A DNA stretch of 64,000 nt from Bhargavaea massiliensis. GTDB taxonomy: Bacteria > Bacillota > Bacilli > Bacillales_A > Planococcaceae. The notes under the pieces are model-generated. The model was not told the origin of the DNA and ran no database searches. It worked only from the letters and a program-made list of their open reading frames with translations. Shown here piece after piece: positions 50,742-59,581 of this stretch. The stretch lies in NCBI RefSeq assembly GCF_018390575.1, contig NZ_JAHBCJ010000009.1:29071-93070 (forward strand), in the 5' to 3' direction. Made by a program: the position numbers and the translations under genes. Numbering within the stretch: position 1 is the first letter of the stretch; each line of letters begins with the position of its first letter.

Positions 50742-51803
50742 ATGAAGAGAATCGCATCTGCAGTTGTTCTCCTGCTAATCATGGCAGGCTGTTCGGACAA
50801 AGCGGTGGAAACGGTAGGTCCAATTGATGAAGGTGCTGATCAGGATCGGGGCGGACTGCAGGAAGAGATCACGGAAGTCGCGGCAGGGCTGCGCTCCCCC
50901 TGGTCGATCGACCGGCACGGAGAGACTTTCTATATTTCGGAGCGGGGCGGGACCGTTGCCGAGGTCGGAACGGACGGCACAGTGAGAAGGCTGGATACGG
51001 AGCTTTCCGCTCCGCTGTCCGGCGCGGCGGAGGCGGGTCTCATGGGCTTTGTGCTGAAACCCGGATTCGATGAAAATCGCGAGGCCTATGCTTACTACAC
51101 GCTTGAGGGGCCGGCCGGGCCGGTGAACCGGATCGTCACGCTCAGGCGCGGCGATGCCGGATGGCACGAGACGGACATCCATCTGGACATGGTCATGTCG
51201 GGCCCGGTGCACCACGGCGGCAGGCTAGCCCTGTCCCCGGACGGTAGCCTTTTCGCGACAGTCGGTGACAGGTTCGAGCCCGGAACTGCGCAGGAGCCCG
51301 AGTCGCTGAACGGCAAAATCCTCAGGATGAACGCGGGCGGAGAATTCGAGGTGTACACGATCGGACACCGGAATCCCCAGGGGCTGGCATGGGACGAGGA
51401 TGGTGTGATGTATGCGACCGAGCATGGCCAGTCTGCCAACGATGAACTGAACCGCATCGAACAAGGGCGAAACTACGGATGGCCGGTGATCGAGGGGACG
51501 GAACAACGGGAAGGCATGGAGCGGCCGATTGCGACATCCGGCAATGACGAAACCTGGGCACCGTCCGGCCTGGCCTATCATCGGGGACGGCTTTACGCAG
51601 GGGCACTCAGGGGCGAAGCAGTTCTCGTGTTCGATCCGGAGACCGGCAGCCTTCTCAGAAAAATCGGGGGCTTCGGCCGGATACGCGACGTGTTCTCGGA
51701 CGGCGATTCGGTTTATTTCATCACCAACAATACGGACGGTCGGGGAACACCCCGGGCAGGAGACGACCGCCTCATGGAAATCAGACACCCGGGCAGCGGC
51801 TGA
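50742..51803 (+). CDS. PQQ-dependent sugar dehydrogenase-like lipoprotein
   Basis: A 353-residue lipoprotein with lipobox MAGC (Cys17). The mature part is a six-bladed propeller of the soluble glucose/sorbosone dehydrogenase type: SPWSIDRHGETFYISERGG, GLMGFVLKPGFDE, HHGGRLALSPDG with the catalytic His, GHRNPQGLAWDEDG and ATEHG. It would oxidise sugars outside the cell if PQQ is available; no PQQ synthesis genes are in the window. Start follows GGGAGG. Confidence 0.83.
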   Translation: MKRIASAVVLLLIMAGCSDKAVETVGPIDEGADQDRGGLQEEITEVAAGLRSPWSIDRHGETFYISERGGTVAEVGTDGTVRRLDTELSAPLSGAAEAGLMGFVLKPGFDENREAYAYYTLEGPAGPVNRIVTLRRGDAGWHETDIHLDMVMSGPVHHGGRLALSPDGSLFATVGDRFEPGTAQEPESLNGKILRMNAGGEFEVYTIGHRNPQGLAWDEDGVMYATEHGQSANDELNRIEQGRNYGWPVIEGTEQREGMERPIATSGNDETWAPSGLAYHRGRLYAGALRGEAVLVFDPETGSLLRKIGGFGRIRDVFSDGDSVYFITNNTDGRGTPRAGDDRLMEIRHPGSG

Positions 51804-51829
51804 AGCCGCCTTGCCCGGGTGCCGTTTCG
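51786..51829. terminator. Terminator after the sugar dehydrogenase gene
   Basis: CACCCGGGCA/TGCCCGGGTG with an inner GCGGC/GCCGC stem; the right flank is CCGTTTCG. The adjacent convergent gene may share it. Confidence 0.75.
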
Positions 51830-52666
51830 TTATTCGGATTGGAGAGTGACAGAGACGATCTCCGGTGTATTGAGGAGACGGAGCGGAATCTGGCTGTTGC
51901 CGAGCCCCCGGCTGATGACAAGCTGTGTGTTGCCCTGTTCGTGGATGCCTGAAGTCAGCTCCGGAAACCAGCCCTGCCCGGGCGAGTTAAGCCCGCCGAC
52001 GAACGGGATGCGGACCTGGCCGCCGTGCGCATGTCCTGAAAACACGAGCGGAATGCCCATTTCGGCATATGTCCCGAACTGCTCCGGGCGGTGGGCCAGC
52101 AGGATGGTGAACATCCCTTCCGGCACATTCGCGGTCGCCCGCTCGATCGCACGGCGGGTGAACGCGTCCTCCCCTTCCATGCCGACGCCGGTAAGCGGAT
52201 CATCGATGCCCGCGATCGCAATGCTGCCGTTTCCCGAACCGACCACCATTGCCTGATTGCGGAGCACGCGGACCCCTGCATTTAAAAGGGCGGATGTGAT
52301 TTCTTCCACCTCATTGGTCGCGACTTCATGATTTCCGGTCACATAGAAAACTTCCGCCATTCCGGTAAGTGCAGGAATCATCGACATGCTGCGGTCCAGG
52401 TCATACCGATTGCTGTCGATAAAGTCCCCGGTCAGGAAAATATAATCCGGATTTTCCCGGCGGACGGTCTCGATCAGGTCCGCCTGTTCCCCGCCAAACT
52501 CCGCGTCATGGACATCCGAAACTTGGACAATCTTCACCCCGTCGAACGATTCTGGAATCCGGGAGTCCGACACGGAATAGTCGGTTACCGACAGTCGCCC
52601 GTTATCATAGAAGATATATGCTGCAGTCGCCACGATCAGCAACAGGAACAGGAGAAGTTTCTTCAT
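51830..52666 (-). CDS. Membrane-anchored metallophosphoesterase (YkuE/YkoQ-like)
   Basis: A 278-residue protein with an N-terminal signal anchor (about 3-20) and a calcineurin-like phosphoesterase domain: VSDVHDAEFG, LTGDFID, VTGNHEV, AHRPE and SGHAHGGQVR provide the two-metal site. Relatives remove phosphates from undecaprenyl or lipid A-like substrates or have unknown targets. ATG at 52666 follows AAAGGAAG. Substrate not predictable. Confidence 0.87.
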   Translation of the reverse strand: MKKLLLFLLLIVATAAYIFYDNGRLSVTDYSVSDSRIPESFDGVKIVQVSDVHDAEFGGEQADLIETVRRENPDYIFLTGDFIDSNRYDLDRSMSMIPALTGMAEVFYVTGNHEVATNEVEEITSALLNAGVRVLRNQAMVVGSGNGSIAIAGIDDPLTGVGMEGEDAFTRRAIERATANVPEGMFTILLAHRPEQFGTYAEMGIPLVFSGHAHGGQVRIPFVGGLNSPGQGWFPELTSGIHEQGNTQLVISRGLGNSQIPLRLLNTPEIVSVTLQSE

Positions 52667-52840
52667 AACAGTCTTCCTTTCTCCCTTGGAAAACGGGAGT
52701 TTCAAAGTGTTCTCATTGTACCGCATGAGAACTGATGACGGAAACGAAATCCGGTTATCGGAATTGTACGGTGAAGACCGGCAGAACATGACGCACGTCC
52801 GGCACGGCAGCAACACGTCAGTCCGCGGCCGCAGCACAAG

Positions 52841-52870
52841 AAGCCCCCGCACGTCGATGCGGGGGCAGTC
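52841..52870 (-). terminator. Terminator of the opuC operon
   Basis: GCCCCCGCA/TGCGGGGGC stem, followed on the minus strand by TTCTTGTG. Confidence 0.72.
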
Positions 52871-52879
52871 CATTCAATC

Positions 52880-53557
52880 TTATGTTTTTGCCGTGCCGGT
52901 TTTGGCGGCCCGCTTCTGGTTGGCGGGCGAGAGCGCTTTTTCAATCCAGCTCATGACGATGTCCGCAACGACCGCCATGAGGGCGGTCGGGATGGCGCCG
53001 GCGAGGATAATTGCAGCGCCGTCGGTGATATTCGTGCCTCGGATGATGATGGACCCGAGGCCCCCGCCGCCTATAAAGGCGCCGATCGTCGCGACACCGA
53101 TTGCGATGATGAGCGCTGTGCGGAGGCCGGCCATGATAACCGAGAGCGACAGCGGCAGTTCAACCATGAACAGCCGCTGGGCACCTGTCATCCCCATGGC
53201 GCGCCCTGCCTCCAGAATCGAACTGTCCACACTCCGGATGCCGGTGTAGGTGTTCCGGATGATCGGCAAAAGCGAGTAAAGGAACAAACTCATCACGACC
53301 GTGTTGGCGCCAAGCCCCATTGCGAGCATGAGGACTGCAAGCATGGCAAGCGCCGGGATGGTCTGAATCAGGTTGGCCGCCGTGAGCACCCAGCCGCTCA
53401 GCTTGCCGTAGCGGGCAATCAGGATGCCCGCCGGGATGCCGACAATGGCAGCAAACAGCACGCCGTAGGCCGACATGAGGAAATGGCGGAAGAATTGTTC
53501 CATGACGTAGGATCCGTTCAGCTGATAGTAAGTCCACAGTTCCTGGATGGTCTCCAT
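52880..53557 (-). CDS. opuCD: Osmoprotectant ABC transporter permease OpuCD-like
   Basis: A 225-residue permease with about five to six membrane segments and the binding-protein-dependent transport motif in EAGRAMGMTGAQRLFMVELPLS. It matches OpuCD/OpuBD and is the last gene of an ATPase-permease-binding protein-permease operon. It imports compatible solutes such as glycine betaine, carnitine or choline. ATG at 53557 lies 5 bases after the binding protein stop, with AAGGGAGAG upstream. Confidence 0.92.
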   Translation of the reverse strand: METIQELWTYYQLNGSYVMEQFFRHFLMSAYGVLFAAIVGIPAGILIARYGKLSGWVLTAANLIQTIPALAMLAVLMLAMGLGANTVVMSLFLYSLLPIIRNTYTGIRSVDSSILEAGRAMGMTGAQRLFMVELPLSLSVIMAGLRTALIIAIGVATIGAFIGGGGLGSIIIRGTNITDGAAIILAGAIPTALMAVVADIVMSWIEKALSPANQKRAAKTGTAKT

Positions 53558-53561
53558 TCCA

Positions 53562-54485
53562 TCACTCTCCCTTGTCCCTGAAATAGTTGTGTTCTTCGAG
53601 GAACTCTTTTGCGACGATGGCCGGCTCTTTTTTATTGACGTCAGCCTCATAGTTCATCTGGGTCATCGTCTCCGCATCGATCTTGCCGGCCAGCCGCCGG
53701 AGCAGCTCATCCAGCTCCGGGTGTTTCTTGATCACATCTTTGCGTGTGACGGGCGACGTTTCATAAGGCGGGAAAAAGCGCTGATCGTCTTCAAGTGTCT
53801 TCAGGTTGAACGCCTTTAGCCGGCCGTCGGTGCTGTAGGCGAGAACGACGTCCATTTTTCCGCTTTTGACCGCCGTGTAGACAAGGCCGATCGACATCGG
53901 GAGCGCTTCTCCGAACTCGAAGCCATAAGCCTCAACAAAGCCCGGGTACCCATCGCCCTGGCGGTTCAGCCAGTTGTTGTCGACACCAAGCGTCAGGCTG
54001 TCGGCGACTTTCTCCAGGTCGGAGACCGTCTCAAGCCCTTCCTCCTCGGCGAGTTCAGCCGTCACGGTGAAGGCATATGTGTTCTGGAAACCGTACGAGT
54101 CATACCAGATCTGGTCAAAGCGCTCATCAAACGCTTTCTGGACAAATGCCATCGCTTCGTCAGGGTCTTTCATGGGCTCGACATCAAGAATCGCCGCCAT
54201 GTCTGTTCCCGTGTAGCGCGCCGCGGTGATGTCGACCTGTCCCGAGGTAAGCGCCTGATGCTGGATGATCGAGGTGCCGAGGTTCTCGACCATCTCGACT
54301 TTCAGATCGGTTTCCTCTTCAATCAGGTGGCGGAGCATATGCCCGAGCACCTGTGTCTCGGTGTGGGTCAGGGTCGATATGCGGATCGTGCCGTCCGCGC
54401 CGCCTCCGAGCCCCGGAAGCGAGCATCCCGAAAGAAGGGCGGCTAGCATGACAATCAGACCGGCCCTGAGCAGACGGTTCTTCAT
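53562..54485 (-). CDS. opuCC: Osmoprotectant-binding lipoprotein OpuCC-like
   Basis: A 307-residue lipoprotein with lipobox LSGC (Cys20) and a betaine/choline-type binding fold (TETQVLGHMLRHLIEEET, TSGQVDITAARYTGTD, YSTDGRLKAF). It catches osmoprotectants outside the cell. ATG at 54485 overlaps the stop of the permease gene (TGATG) after GGGGGG; a GTG one codon upstream is possible. Confidence 0.92.
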   Translation of the reverse strand: MKNRLLRAGLIVMLAALLSGCSLPGLGGGADGTIRISTLTHTETQVLGHMLRHLIEEETDLKVEMVENLGTSIIQHQALTSGQVDITAARYTGTDMAAILDVEPMKDPDEAMAFVQKAFDERFDQIWYDSYGFQNTYAFTVTAELAEEEGLETVSDLEKVADSLTLGVDNNWLNRQGDGYPGFVEAYGFEFGEALPMSIGLVYTAVKSGKMDVVLAYSTDGRLKAFNLKTLEDDQRFFPPYETSPVTRKDVIKKHPELDELLRRLAGKIDAETMTQMNYEADVNKKEPAIVAKEFLEEHNYFRDKGE

Positions 54486-55138
54486 CACGCTTCCCCCCTT
54501 TCCAGACGGATACCGATCGGCGTCGCCGTTTTCTCCAGCTTGCCGAGAAGCCAGTCGAGAAGGATGGCTAGAAGCGTGACAGGCACCGCTCCGCCAATAA
54601 TCAGATCCGGACGGAACAGGTTCAGCCCATCAAAGATAAAGTCGCCGAGCCCGCCGCCCCCGATAAACGAGGCAAGGGTTGCCCAGCCGATCAGGTAAAC
54701 CGCGGACATCCGGATTCCTGCCATGATCACCGGCACGGCAAGCGGGAGCTCGACACGTGTTGTGCGCTGGAAAGTGGTCATGCCCATGCCTCGGGAAGCC
54801 TCCAGCAGATTCGGATCCAGATTTTTAACGCCGATATATGTATTCCGGAGAATCGGCAGCATCGAGTAAAGAAACAGGGCCACAATTGCCGGTACTTTCC
54901 CGATGCCGAGGAGCGGAATAAAGAATGCGAGGATCGCAAGGCTCGGAAAAGTCTGGACGACACCGGCGATGCCCATGATGATTCCCGCGATTTTAGGCAG
55001 CCGGACAAGCAGGATGCCTAGGGGAACCGCAACAATCACGCCCAGTGCCAGTGCCGCAAAAGAAATGTACAGATGCTCCCACGTCTTTTCGGCAAGGAGC
55101 GCCCCGTATTCGGAAAAGAAACTTCGGATGCTGTCCAT
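54485..55138 (-). CDS. opuCB: Osmoprotectant ABC transporter permease OpuCB-like
   Basis: A 217-residue permease with EAA-type loop [24 protein letters not shown] and [16 protein letters not shown]-like segment, matching OpuCB/OpuBB. Its start overlaps the ATPase stop by one base and its stop overlaps the next gene, indicating tight translational coupling. Confidence 0.92.
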   Translation of the reverse strand: MDSIRSFFSEYGALLAEKTWEHLYISFAALALGVIVAVPLGILLVRLPKIAGIIMGIAGVVQTFPSLAILAFFIPLLGIGKVPAIVALFLYSMLPILRNTYIGVKNLDPNLLEASRGMGMTTFQRTTRVELPLAVPVIMAGIRMSAVYLIGWATLASFIGGGGLGDFIFDGLNLFRPDLIIGGAVPVTLLAILLDWLLGKLEKTATPIGIRLERGEA

Positions 55139-56298
55139 CAGGCTCCCTCCCCGTCAGTCATACCGGAAGACTCGTCTTCCGCATCTCCCCAGACGGAATC
55201 GTACAGGACATCAACGAGGCTTGTCCGGGTAAGGATGCCGGCCAGATGTTTCCGCTCATCCACGACCGGGACGTACTTCAGGCCACGGACAAGGATATTC
55301 CGCGTCGCATCGCGAAGAAGCGTATCTGCACGGACCGTCGGGACATCCGTCTCCATGATATCCGCAACTGCTGCATCCCAGCTTTTGTGATGCTCGATCA
55401 TCTCGACCGTCACCCAGCCGCGAAATACGCCTGCCCCGTCTGTGACAAGCAGGGAATCGACCCGGCGCTTGCGCATGAGCTTGACAGCCTGGGAGAGAGT
55501 TTCTCCCATGCCGACCGACACGGGATTCGGGTTCATGATCTGGCCGACCGTCTGGAGTTGCTGCCTGGCCTGGGCAAGACGCTCTTTCCCGATAAAATCT
55601 TCAACAAATTCATCGGCCGGATGCCTGAGAATTTCATCGGGCGAACCGACTTGGACAATCTTTCCTGCCCGCATAATCACAATCTTATCTGCCAGTTTCA
55701 GTGCTTCGTCCATGTCATGAGTGACAAAGATGATTGTCTTGCCGAGGGACTGCTGAAGATTCTTGAATTCAGCCTGGAGGGAATCACGTGTGATGGGATC
55801 GAGGGCACCGAACGGCTCATCCATGAGAATGAGCGGCGGGTCTGAGGCAAGCGCCCGCAACACACCGATACGCTGTTGCTGGCCACCGCTCAGTTCATGA
55901 GGGTAACGGTCGAGGAATTCCTTCGGCATGTTGACGAGCTCCATCAGCTCTTCCGCGCGCCTATTGCGCTCTTCGGCAGATATGCCTTTGAGTCTCGGGA
56001 CCAGTGCGATGTTGTCACGAATCGTCATATGAGGAAACAGACCGATCTGCTGGATCACATAGCCGATTGACCTACGAAGTTCGACGACATTTTTATCAAG
56101 CAAGTTCTCTCCGTTCAGGAGGATCTTTCCTTCTGACGGCCGGACAAGCCGGTTGATCATCTTCATCGTCGTTGTCTTGCCGCAGCCGCTTGGCCCGATC
56201 AGACAGACAAATTCCCCTTCCTCAATTTCCAGTTGCAGGTGGTCAACGGCCCGCTTGCCACCTGGATAAACTTTAGAAACATTATCAAAAACAAGCAT
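55138..56298 (-). CDS. opuCA: Osmoprotectant ABC transporter ATPase OpuCA-like, CBS domains
   Basis: A 386-residue ATPase: Walker [11 protein letters not shown]-loop [12 protein letters not shown], signature LSGGQQQR, Walker [12 protein letters not shown], then tandem CBS domains (about 255-370, [18 protein letters not shown] and [15 protein letters not shown]), which sense ionic strength or c-di-AMP in relatives. ATG at 56298 follows GGAGG. First gene of opuCABCD; TATAAT lies upstream at 56,365-56,370. Confidence 0.94.
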   Translation of the reverse strand: MLVFDNVSKVYPGGKRAVDHLQLEIEEGEFVCLIGPSGCGKTTTMKMINRLVRPSEGKILLNGENLLDKNVVELRRSIGYVIQQIGLFPHMTIRDNIALVPRLKGISAEERNRRAEELMELVNMPKEFLDRYPHELSGGQQQRIGVLRALASDPPLILMDEPFGALDPITRDSLQAEFKNLQQSLGKTIIFVTHDMDEALKLADKIVIMRAGKIVQVGSPDEILRHPADEFVEDFIGKERLAQARQQLQTVGQIMNPNPVSVGMGETLSQAVKLMRKRRVDSLLVTDGAGVFRGWVTVEMIEHHKSWDAAVADIMETDVPTVRADTLLRDATRNILVRGLKYVPVVDERKHLAGILTRTSLVDVLYDSVWGDAEDESSGMTDGEGA

Positions 56299-56386
56299 TC
56301 CAAAACCTCCGCCTTTTTTTATTTTTGACAAATATAAAGGCTCGCCATTTAGGTGAACCTTATTATTATAACATATCCTTTTTTCA

Positions 56387-56815
56387 CTACTTCTGATATT
56401 TCTGATAAATGGGAGGCTGTGCGGTGAAGCCCAGGATCCCTATTCGATCTTCCCCGACGTCAACCTCATCAGGTGACACTTCGACAATGAATTCGTGGCG
56501 CCCATACGGCTTTACCATTACGTCATTTTGCACATAGGGGTCGCTCGTGACCATGACGAGCTTTCCTTCTTTGGTTTCTCCCTCGATGGTGAACCGGTGG
56601 CTCTTGTACATTGCATAGGGAATGACTTCATAGGCATCTTCAAGCTCCTTGATGGAGACTTCCCGGATATAACGGCCCGGGCGCCCTTCCTGCGGACGAA
56701 ATCCCTTGCCCGCCAGGGAAGAATCATCCGTCATCAAGTAATAAATGCGCTGATAAGATGCAAGCTCATAGTCTTTCCCTTGCCACCTGGCATACCTGCC
56801 CTTTCTCAACTTCAT
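56387..56815 (-). CDS. Conserved-looking protein of unknown function (142 aa)
   Basis: A soluble 142-residue protein, basic at the start (MKLRKGRYARWQGKDYEL) and beta-rich afterwards (EVIPYAMYKSHRFTIEGE, HEFIVEVSPDEVDVG). It has no signal or membrane segment. No family is recognised. Start at 56815 follows GGCGGGAG. It lies upstream of opuCA on the same strand, but its own message probably ends before the opuC promoter. Confidence 0.65.
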   Translation of the reverse strand: MKLRKGRYARWQGKDYELASYQRIYYLMTDDSSLAGKGFRPQEGRPGRYIREVSIKELEDAYEVIPYAMYKSHRFTIEGETKEGKLVMVTSDPYVQNDVMVKPYGRHEFIVEVSPDEVDVGEDRIGILGFTAQPPIYQKYQK

Positions 56816-56961
56816 TCCACTCCCGCCTTTCCCCATTCTCTTTTTCTTCCATTATAAAGATATTAGAAAATTCATTCAACGATAGTTAGTCATGTTTTTA
56901 GTTTTTTTCCGTCTTTTTTCGGTTTTTCAACATGGACCTTCGTCCTATTTTTAATTAAAAA

Positions 56962-56990
56962 ATACCGGGGAGGCTTAGCCCCCCCGGTTT
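56962..56990 (-). terminator. Terminator after csbD
   Basis: On the minus strand ACCGGGGGGGC...GCCTCCCCGGT is followed by ATTTTTTAATT. Confidence 0.8.
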
Positions 56991-57003
56991 GATTGATCGT
57001 TGT

Positions 57004-57201
57004 TTAGCGCTCGGCATCGGAGAACTTGTCTTTTAATTCACCGACTTTGTCCTGGACATCGCCTTTGGCTTTGTCGAACTTGCCTTCAGCCTGCATGGAA
57101 GTATCGTTCGTGGCGTTGCCCCACTGGTCTTTTGCTTCGCCCTTCACCTTGTTGACAGCGCCTTTCATCTTATCCGAGAAACCATTTTCTTTGTCTGCCA
57201 T
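57004..57201 (-). CDS. csbD: CsbD-family stress protein
   Basis: A 65-residue, highly charged, helical protein with the CsbD repeat (KMKGAVNKVKGEAKDQWGN, KFDKAKGDVQDKVGELKD). CsbD is a sigma-B-controlled general stress protein of B. subtilis with unknown action. It starts 35 bases after the YsnF-type gene, which has a sigma-B-type promoter, so both are likely co-expressed. Start follows AAGGAGG. Confidence 0.92.
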   Translation of the reverse strand: MADKENGFSDKMKGAVNKVKGEAKDQWGNATNDTSMQAEGKFDKAKGDVQDKVGELKDKFSDAER

Positions 57202-57236
57202 TTCGCATTCCTCCTTGCTGAATGAGTAACTTTCCT

Positions 57237-58265
57237 TTACAGACGGTCGCGGTCGTTCAGATTACGATTTCGCAACTCGAGATCTTCGTCGTCGTTGATA
57301 TCGAAATCTGCCGCCGATTCTTTGAACGCACGGGTTTCACCGCCTGCACGGCCCATTTCTTCATGCACGTTGCCGGATTTGTCGATATCCACTTCTTCAC
57401 GGCGTACTGTTTCGCTGACTGTCTCCGTATCCTGGACTTCGCGTTTTCCGACGACAATCTCCTCGCTGACGACCGGACGCTTCGTTACTTCGACTCGCTC
57501 TTCAGTTACCGGGATGCGGATGCTGTCATCGTCCTCGAACACCTCGCCTGTGGCCGATTCGCCATCCACTTTGCGGCGCTCGACATACACTTCTTCACGG
57601 GTGACCGGTACTTCCACGGTCTGTTCGTCAGTAACCACATGCTTGTCGATGTCCACTTCGCCTGTCTGAACGCGCTCTTTGTCGACATTCAGTTTTTCTT
57701 CATGAAGGCGCAGGCGTGCTTCATCGTCATCGTCATGCAGATGGTCGTGGTGGTCATGTTCAAGCGCATTGGTGTGGAGATGCTCGCTCTCCGTGTAGCG
57801 CCCGGAGCCGACTGTCTCGCCGCGGCCTTCGCCGAGCGGAGGCGCATCCACTGTCATGCCGTTCTCGCCGATCACACCGGAGTCGTAATGGCCGACATTG
57901 GTGCTGTTCATCGTGTCTCCGCCAACATGGCCGTAGTCTGCATCAGCAAATAGCAGGATGCCGCCGTCACGTGCATCGTTGTAATACTGGTTAGCTTCTT
58001 CTTCCGTGAAGCCCATGTCATTGAAGGCGCCGCGGTTTGCTTCGTCGCCGCCGAGGAAGTCCATGAAGCGGTCGAGCCATCCTCGGTCATCATCCGTGCC
58101 GCGTGCGTCGACATCCATCCGTCCCCGCAGTGTATTCAGGTTGTCCGAGTTGTTCGTGACGACGTAGAGGCTTGACTCGTCATAGCCTTCCGCCTTCAGC
58201 TGCTCGATCTTGTTCATCACTTCTTCTTCTGTGCGATACGTACCGATATACTTTCTGTTTACCAT
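57237..58265 (-). CDS. ysnF: YsnF/AvaK-domain general stress protein with YflT-like N terminus
   Basis: A 342-residue protein in two parts: an N-terminal YflT/GsiB-17M-like domain (about 1-110, IGTYRTEEEVMNKIEQLK), a His/Asp-rich linker (HDHHDHLHDDDD, possibly metal-binding), and a C-terminal YsnF/AvaK (DUF2382) repeat region rich in Glu and Val (VPVTREEVYVERRKV). These are stress-induced proteins of unknown action. Start at 58265 follows GGAGGG. A sigma-B-type promoter lies just upstream. Confidence 0.87.
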   Translation of the reverse strand: MVNRKYIGTYRTEEEVMNKIEQLKAEGYDESSLYVVTNNSDNLNTLRGRMDVDARGTDDDRGWLDRFMDFLGGDEANRGAFNDMGFTEEEANQYYNDARDGGILLFADADYGHVGGDTMNSTNVGHYDSGVIGENGMTVDAPPLGEGRGETVGSGRYTESEHLHTNALEHDHHDHLHDDDDEARLRLHEEKLNVDKERVQTGEVDIDKHVVTDEQTVEVPVTREEVYVERRKVDGESATGEVFEDDDSIRIPVTEERVEVTKRPVVSEEIVVGKREVQDTETVSETVRREEVDIDKSGNVHEEMGRAGGETRAFKESAADFDINDDEDLELRNRNLNDRDRL

Positions 58266-58318
58266 TCTGAATCCCTCCATCTTTTCGTTGTTGATGTTGA
58301 GGTGCGACTACTTGGTGT

Positions 58319-58343
58319 TTACCCGGGTAACAGAGTCTGAAAC
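58319..58343 (-). promoter_or_regulatory. Sigma-B-type promoter for ysnF-csbD
   Basis: On the minus strand GTTTCA (58343-58338) and GGGTAA (58324-58319) are 13 bases apart, matching the sigma-B consensus GTTTAA-N12-14-GGGTAT well. It lies about 54 bases before the ysnF start. Confidence 0.7.
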
Positions 58344-58390
58344 TATTACAAAAATGAAAGAGTCAATGGCCGTGAACCCTGCCGCTCCTG

Positions 58391-58416
58391 GTTTGAAGCG
58401 CTGCCCGCATGGAAAT
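58391..58416 (+). promoter_or_regulatory. Possible sigma-B-type promoter for the 58.5 kb gene
   Basis: GTTTGA and GGAAAT are 14 bases apart, an acceptable sigma-B match, 78 bases before the next start codon on the plus strand. Confidence 0.5.
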
Positions 58417-58493
58417 AATAAAGGTAGGAAAGCCTCCGGAACACCATGAAAAATGAGGCAATAACCGGTCAATAAAGGAAAGAGGTGCGTAAT

Positions 58494-58790
58494 ATGGAAA
58501 AACGCCAAGAAAAGAAAAAGGTAGAAGAAACTTGGGGAATGGAAGAGGAACTGGACCTGACTCCCGAGAATAAGGACAACCCGGAAAACATGAAGGGACT
58601 GGAAGGCGAGAGCATCTACGACAGGGATGAGGATATGAAGCATGTCGACGCCATTCCCATAGAAGACCGGAAACAGGAGGAGATCGAGGAAAACCATAAC
58701 CGGATGACCAAACATGACTCCTCGACCACCCAGAAGTTCCCCGGCGCAGACTATCAGCAAAACGAAGAGACGCTTGAAGACGAAAACTGA
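58494..58790 (+). CDS. Small, highly charged hydrophilic protein, unknown
   Basis: A 98-residue protein, rich in Glu, Asp and Lys, no hydrophobic segment (KRQEKKKVEETWGMEEEL, YDRDEDMKHVDAIPIEDRK). It is probably disordered, like stress hydrophilins. Start at 58494 follows AAAGGAAAGAGG. It is divergent from the YsnF-csbD operon and may share sigma-B control. I recognise no family. Confidence 0.65.
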   Translation: MEKRQEKKKVEETWGMEEELDLTPENKDNPENMKGLEGESIYDRDEDMKHVDAIPIEDRKQEEIEENHNRMTKHDSSTTQKFPGADYQQNEETLEDEN

Positions 58791-58797
58791 GGGTGTG

Positions 58798-58838
58798 AAA
58801 AAGCCCCCGGGCGGCCTGGTTGCCGCCCGGGGGCTTTT
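58798..58838. terminator. Bidirectional terminator
   Basis: AAAAGCCCCCGGGCGGC with its complement, a 17-base perfect stem around a short loop, between convergent genes. Confidence 0.92.
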
Positions 58839-58863
58839 GGGTGCAGGAGACTTCCCCCCGCCG

Positions 58864-59568
58864 TCACTCTATTTTCATCAGATCCCACGGCGTGATGATG
58901 CCCAGAAGCGTTTCATCCCGCCTGCCACTTTCCGTAATAAGCAGTGCATCCAGCCGGCGTCCTTTCACGACGGTTTCCGAAAACATTTCCTCGGCCGCAT
59001 AAATGGACAGATCAGCGGAGATGAATTCATAAGAGCGGCCGGTCCGGATATGGAGGAGAATGTCGGAAAGAGTCGTTATTTCCCGGGAAATGACGTCATC
59101 CTCGACTGTTTCGGCCAAGTATTCCATCAGCCCGGAAGGAGAGATCAGGCCGCGGAAATCACCGCGATCATAGACCGGTATCTGAAAGTCCTTCTTTTTC
59201 TCTGCCATGCGGAGTGCATCCGCGAGGGAATCGTCCGGGCCGAAAATGTGTACCCGCCGGCGGAACTGCTCTCCTGCAACAGGCGGCTCGGTCAGCGTGC
59301 GGTCAATCCGCTCAATCTTCTCCACGACCTCATCATGCGGTTCGGCGATGGCGTATTCGACAGCGGTCCGGTGGTGAACAATCGCATTGCGCAAGTCACC
59401 ATATTCCCTCAAGTCATCCTCGAAACGGCGTATGATGGCGTTTTTCCTCTTGGCATAGTCGATGAGTTTGAAAAAAGAGACATACGTGCTGGAGCCAGTC
59501 ATTTTCTCGAGCGCCTTTTCAATCCGGTTAAAGGCGACCAGGAACCGTTCGGAATTTCGGGTTGTCAT
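58864..59568 (-). CDS. CBS-domain protein
   Basis: A 234-residue protein. The N-terminal helical part (about 1-85) contains DLRNAIVHHRTAVEYAIAEPH, seen in DUF4145/HEPN-like or abortive-type helical domains; the rest (about 90-234) carries CBS-type sequence (PVYDRGDFRGLISPSGLMEYL, GIITPWDLMKIE). It probably senses a nucleotide. ATG at 59568 follows GGGGGAGGAAG. It follows the ABC permease closely and may share its transcript. Function unknown. Confidence 0.75.
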   Translation of the reverse strand: MTTRNSERFLVAFNRIEKALEKMTGSSTYVSFFKLIDYAKRKNAIIRRFEDDLREYGDLRNAIVHHRTAVEYAIAEPHDEVVEKIERIDRTLTEPPVAGEQFRRRVHIFGPDDSLADALRMAEKKKDFQIPVYDRGDFRGLISPSGLMEYLAETVEDDVISREITTLSDILLHIRTGRSYEFISADLSIYAAEEMFSETVVKGRRLDALLITESGRRDETLLGIITPWDLMKIE

Positions 59569-59581
59569 CTTCCTCCCCCTC

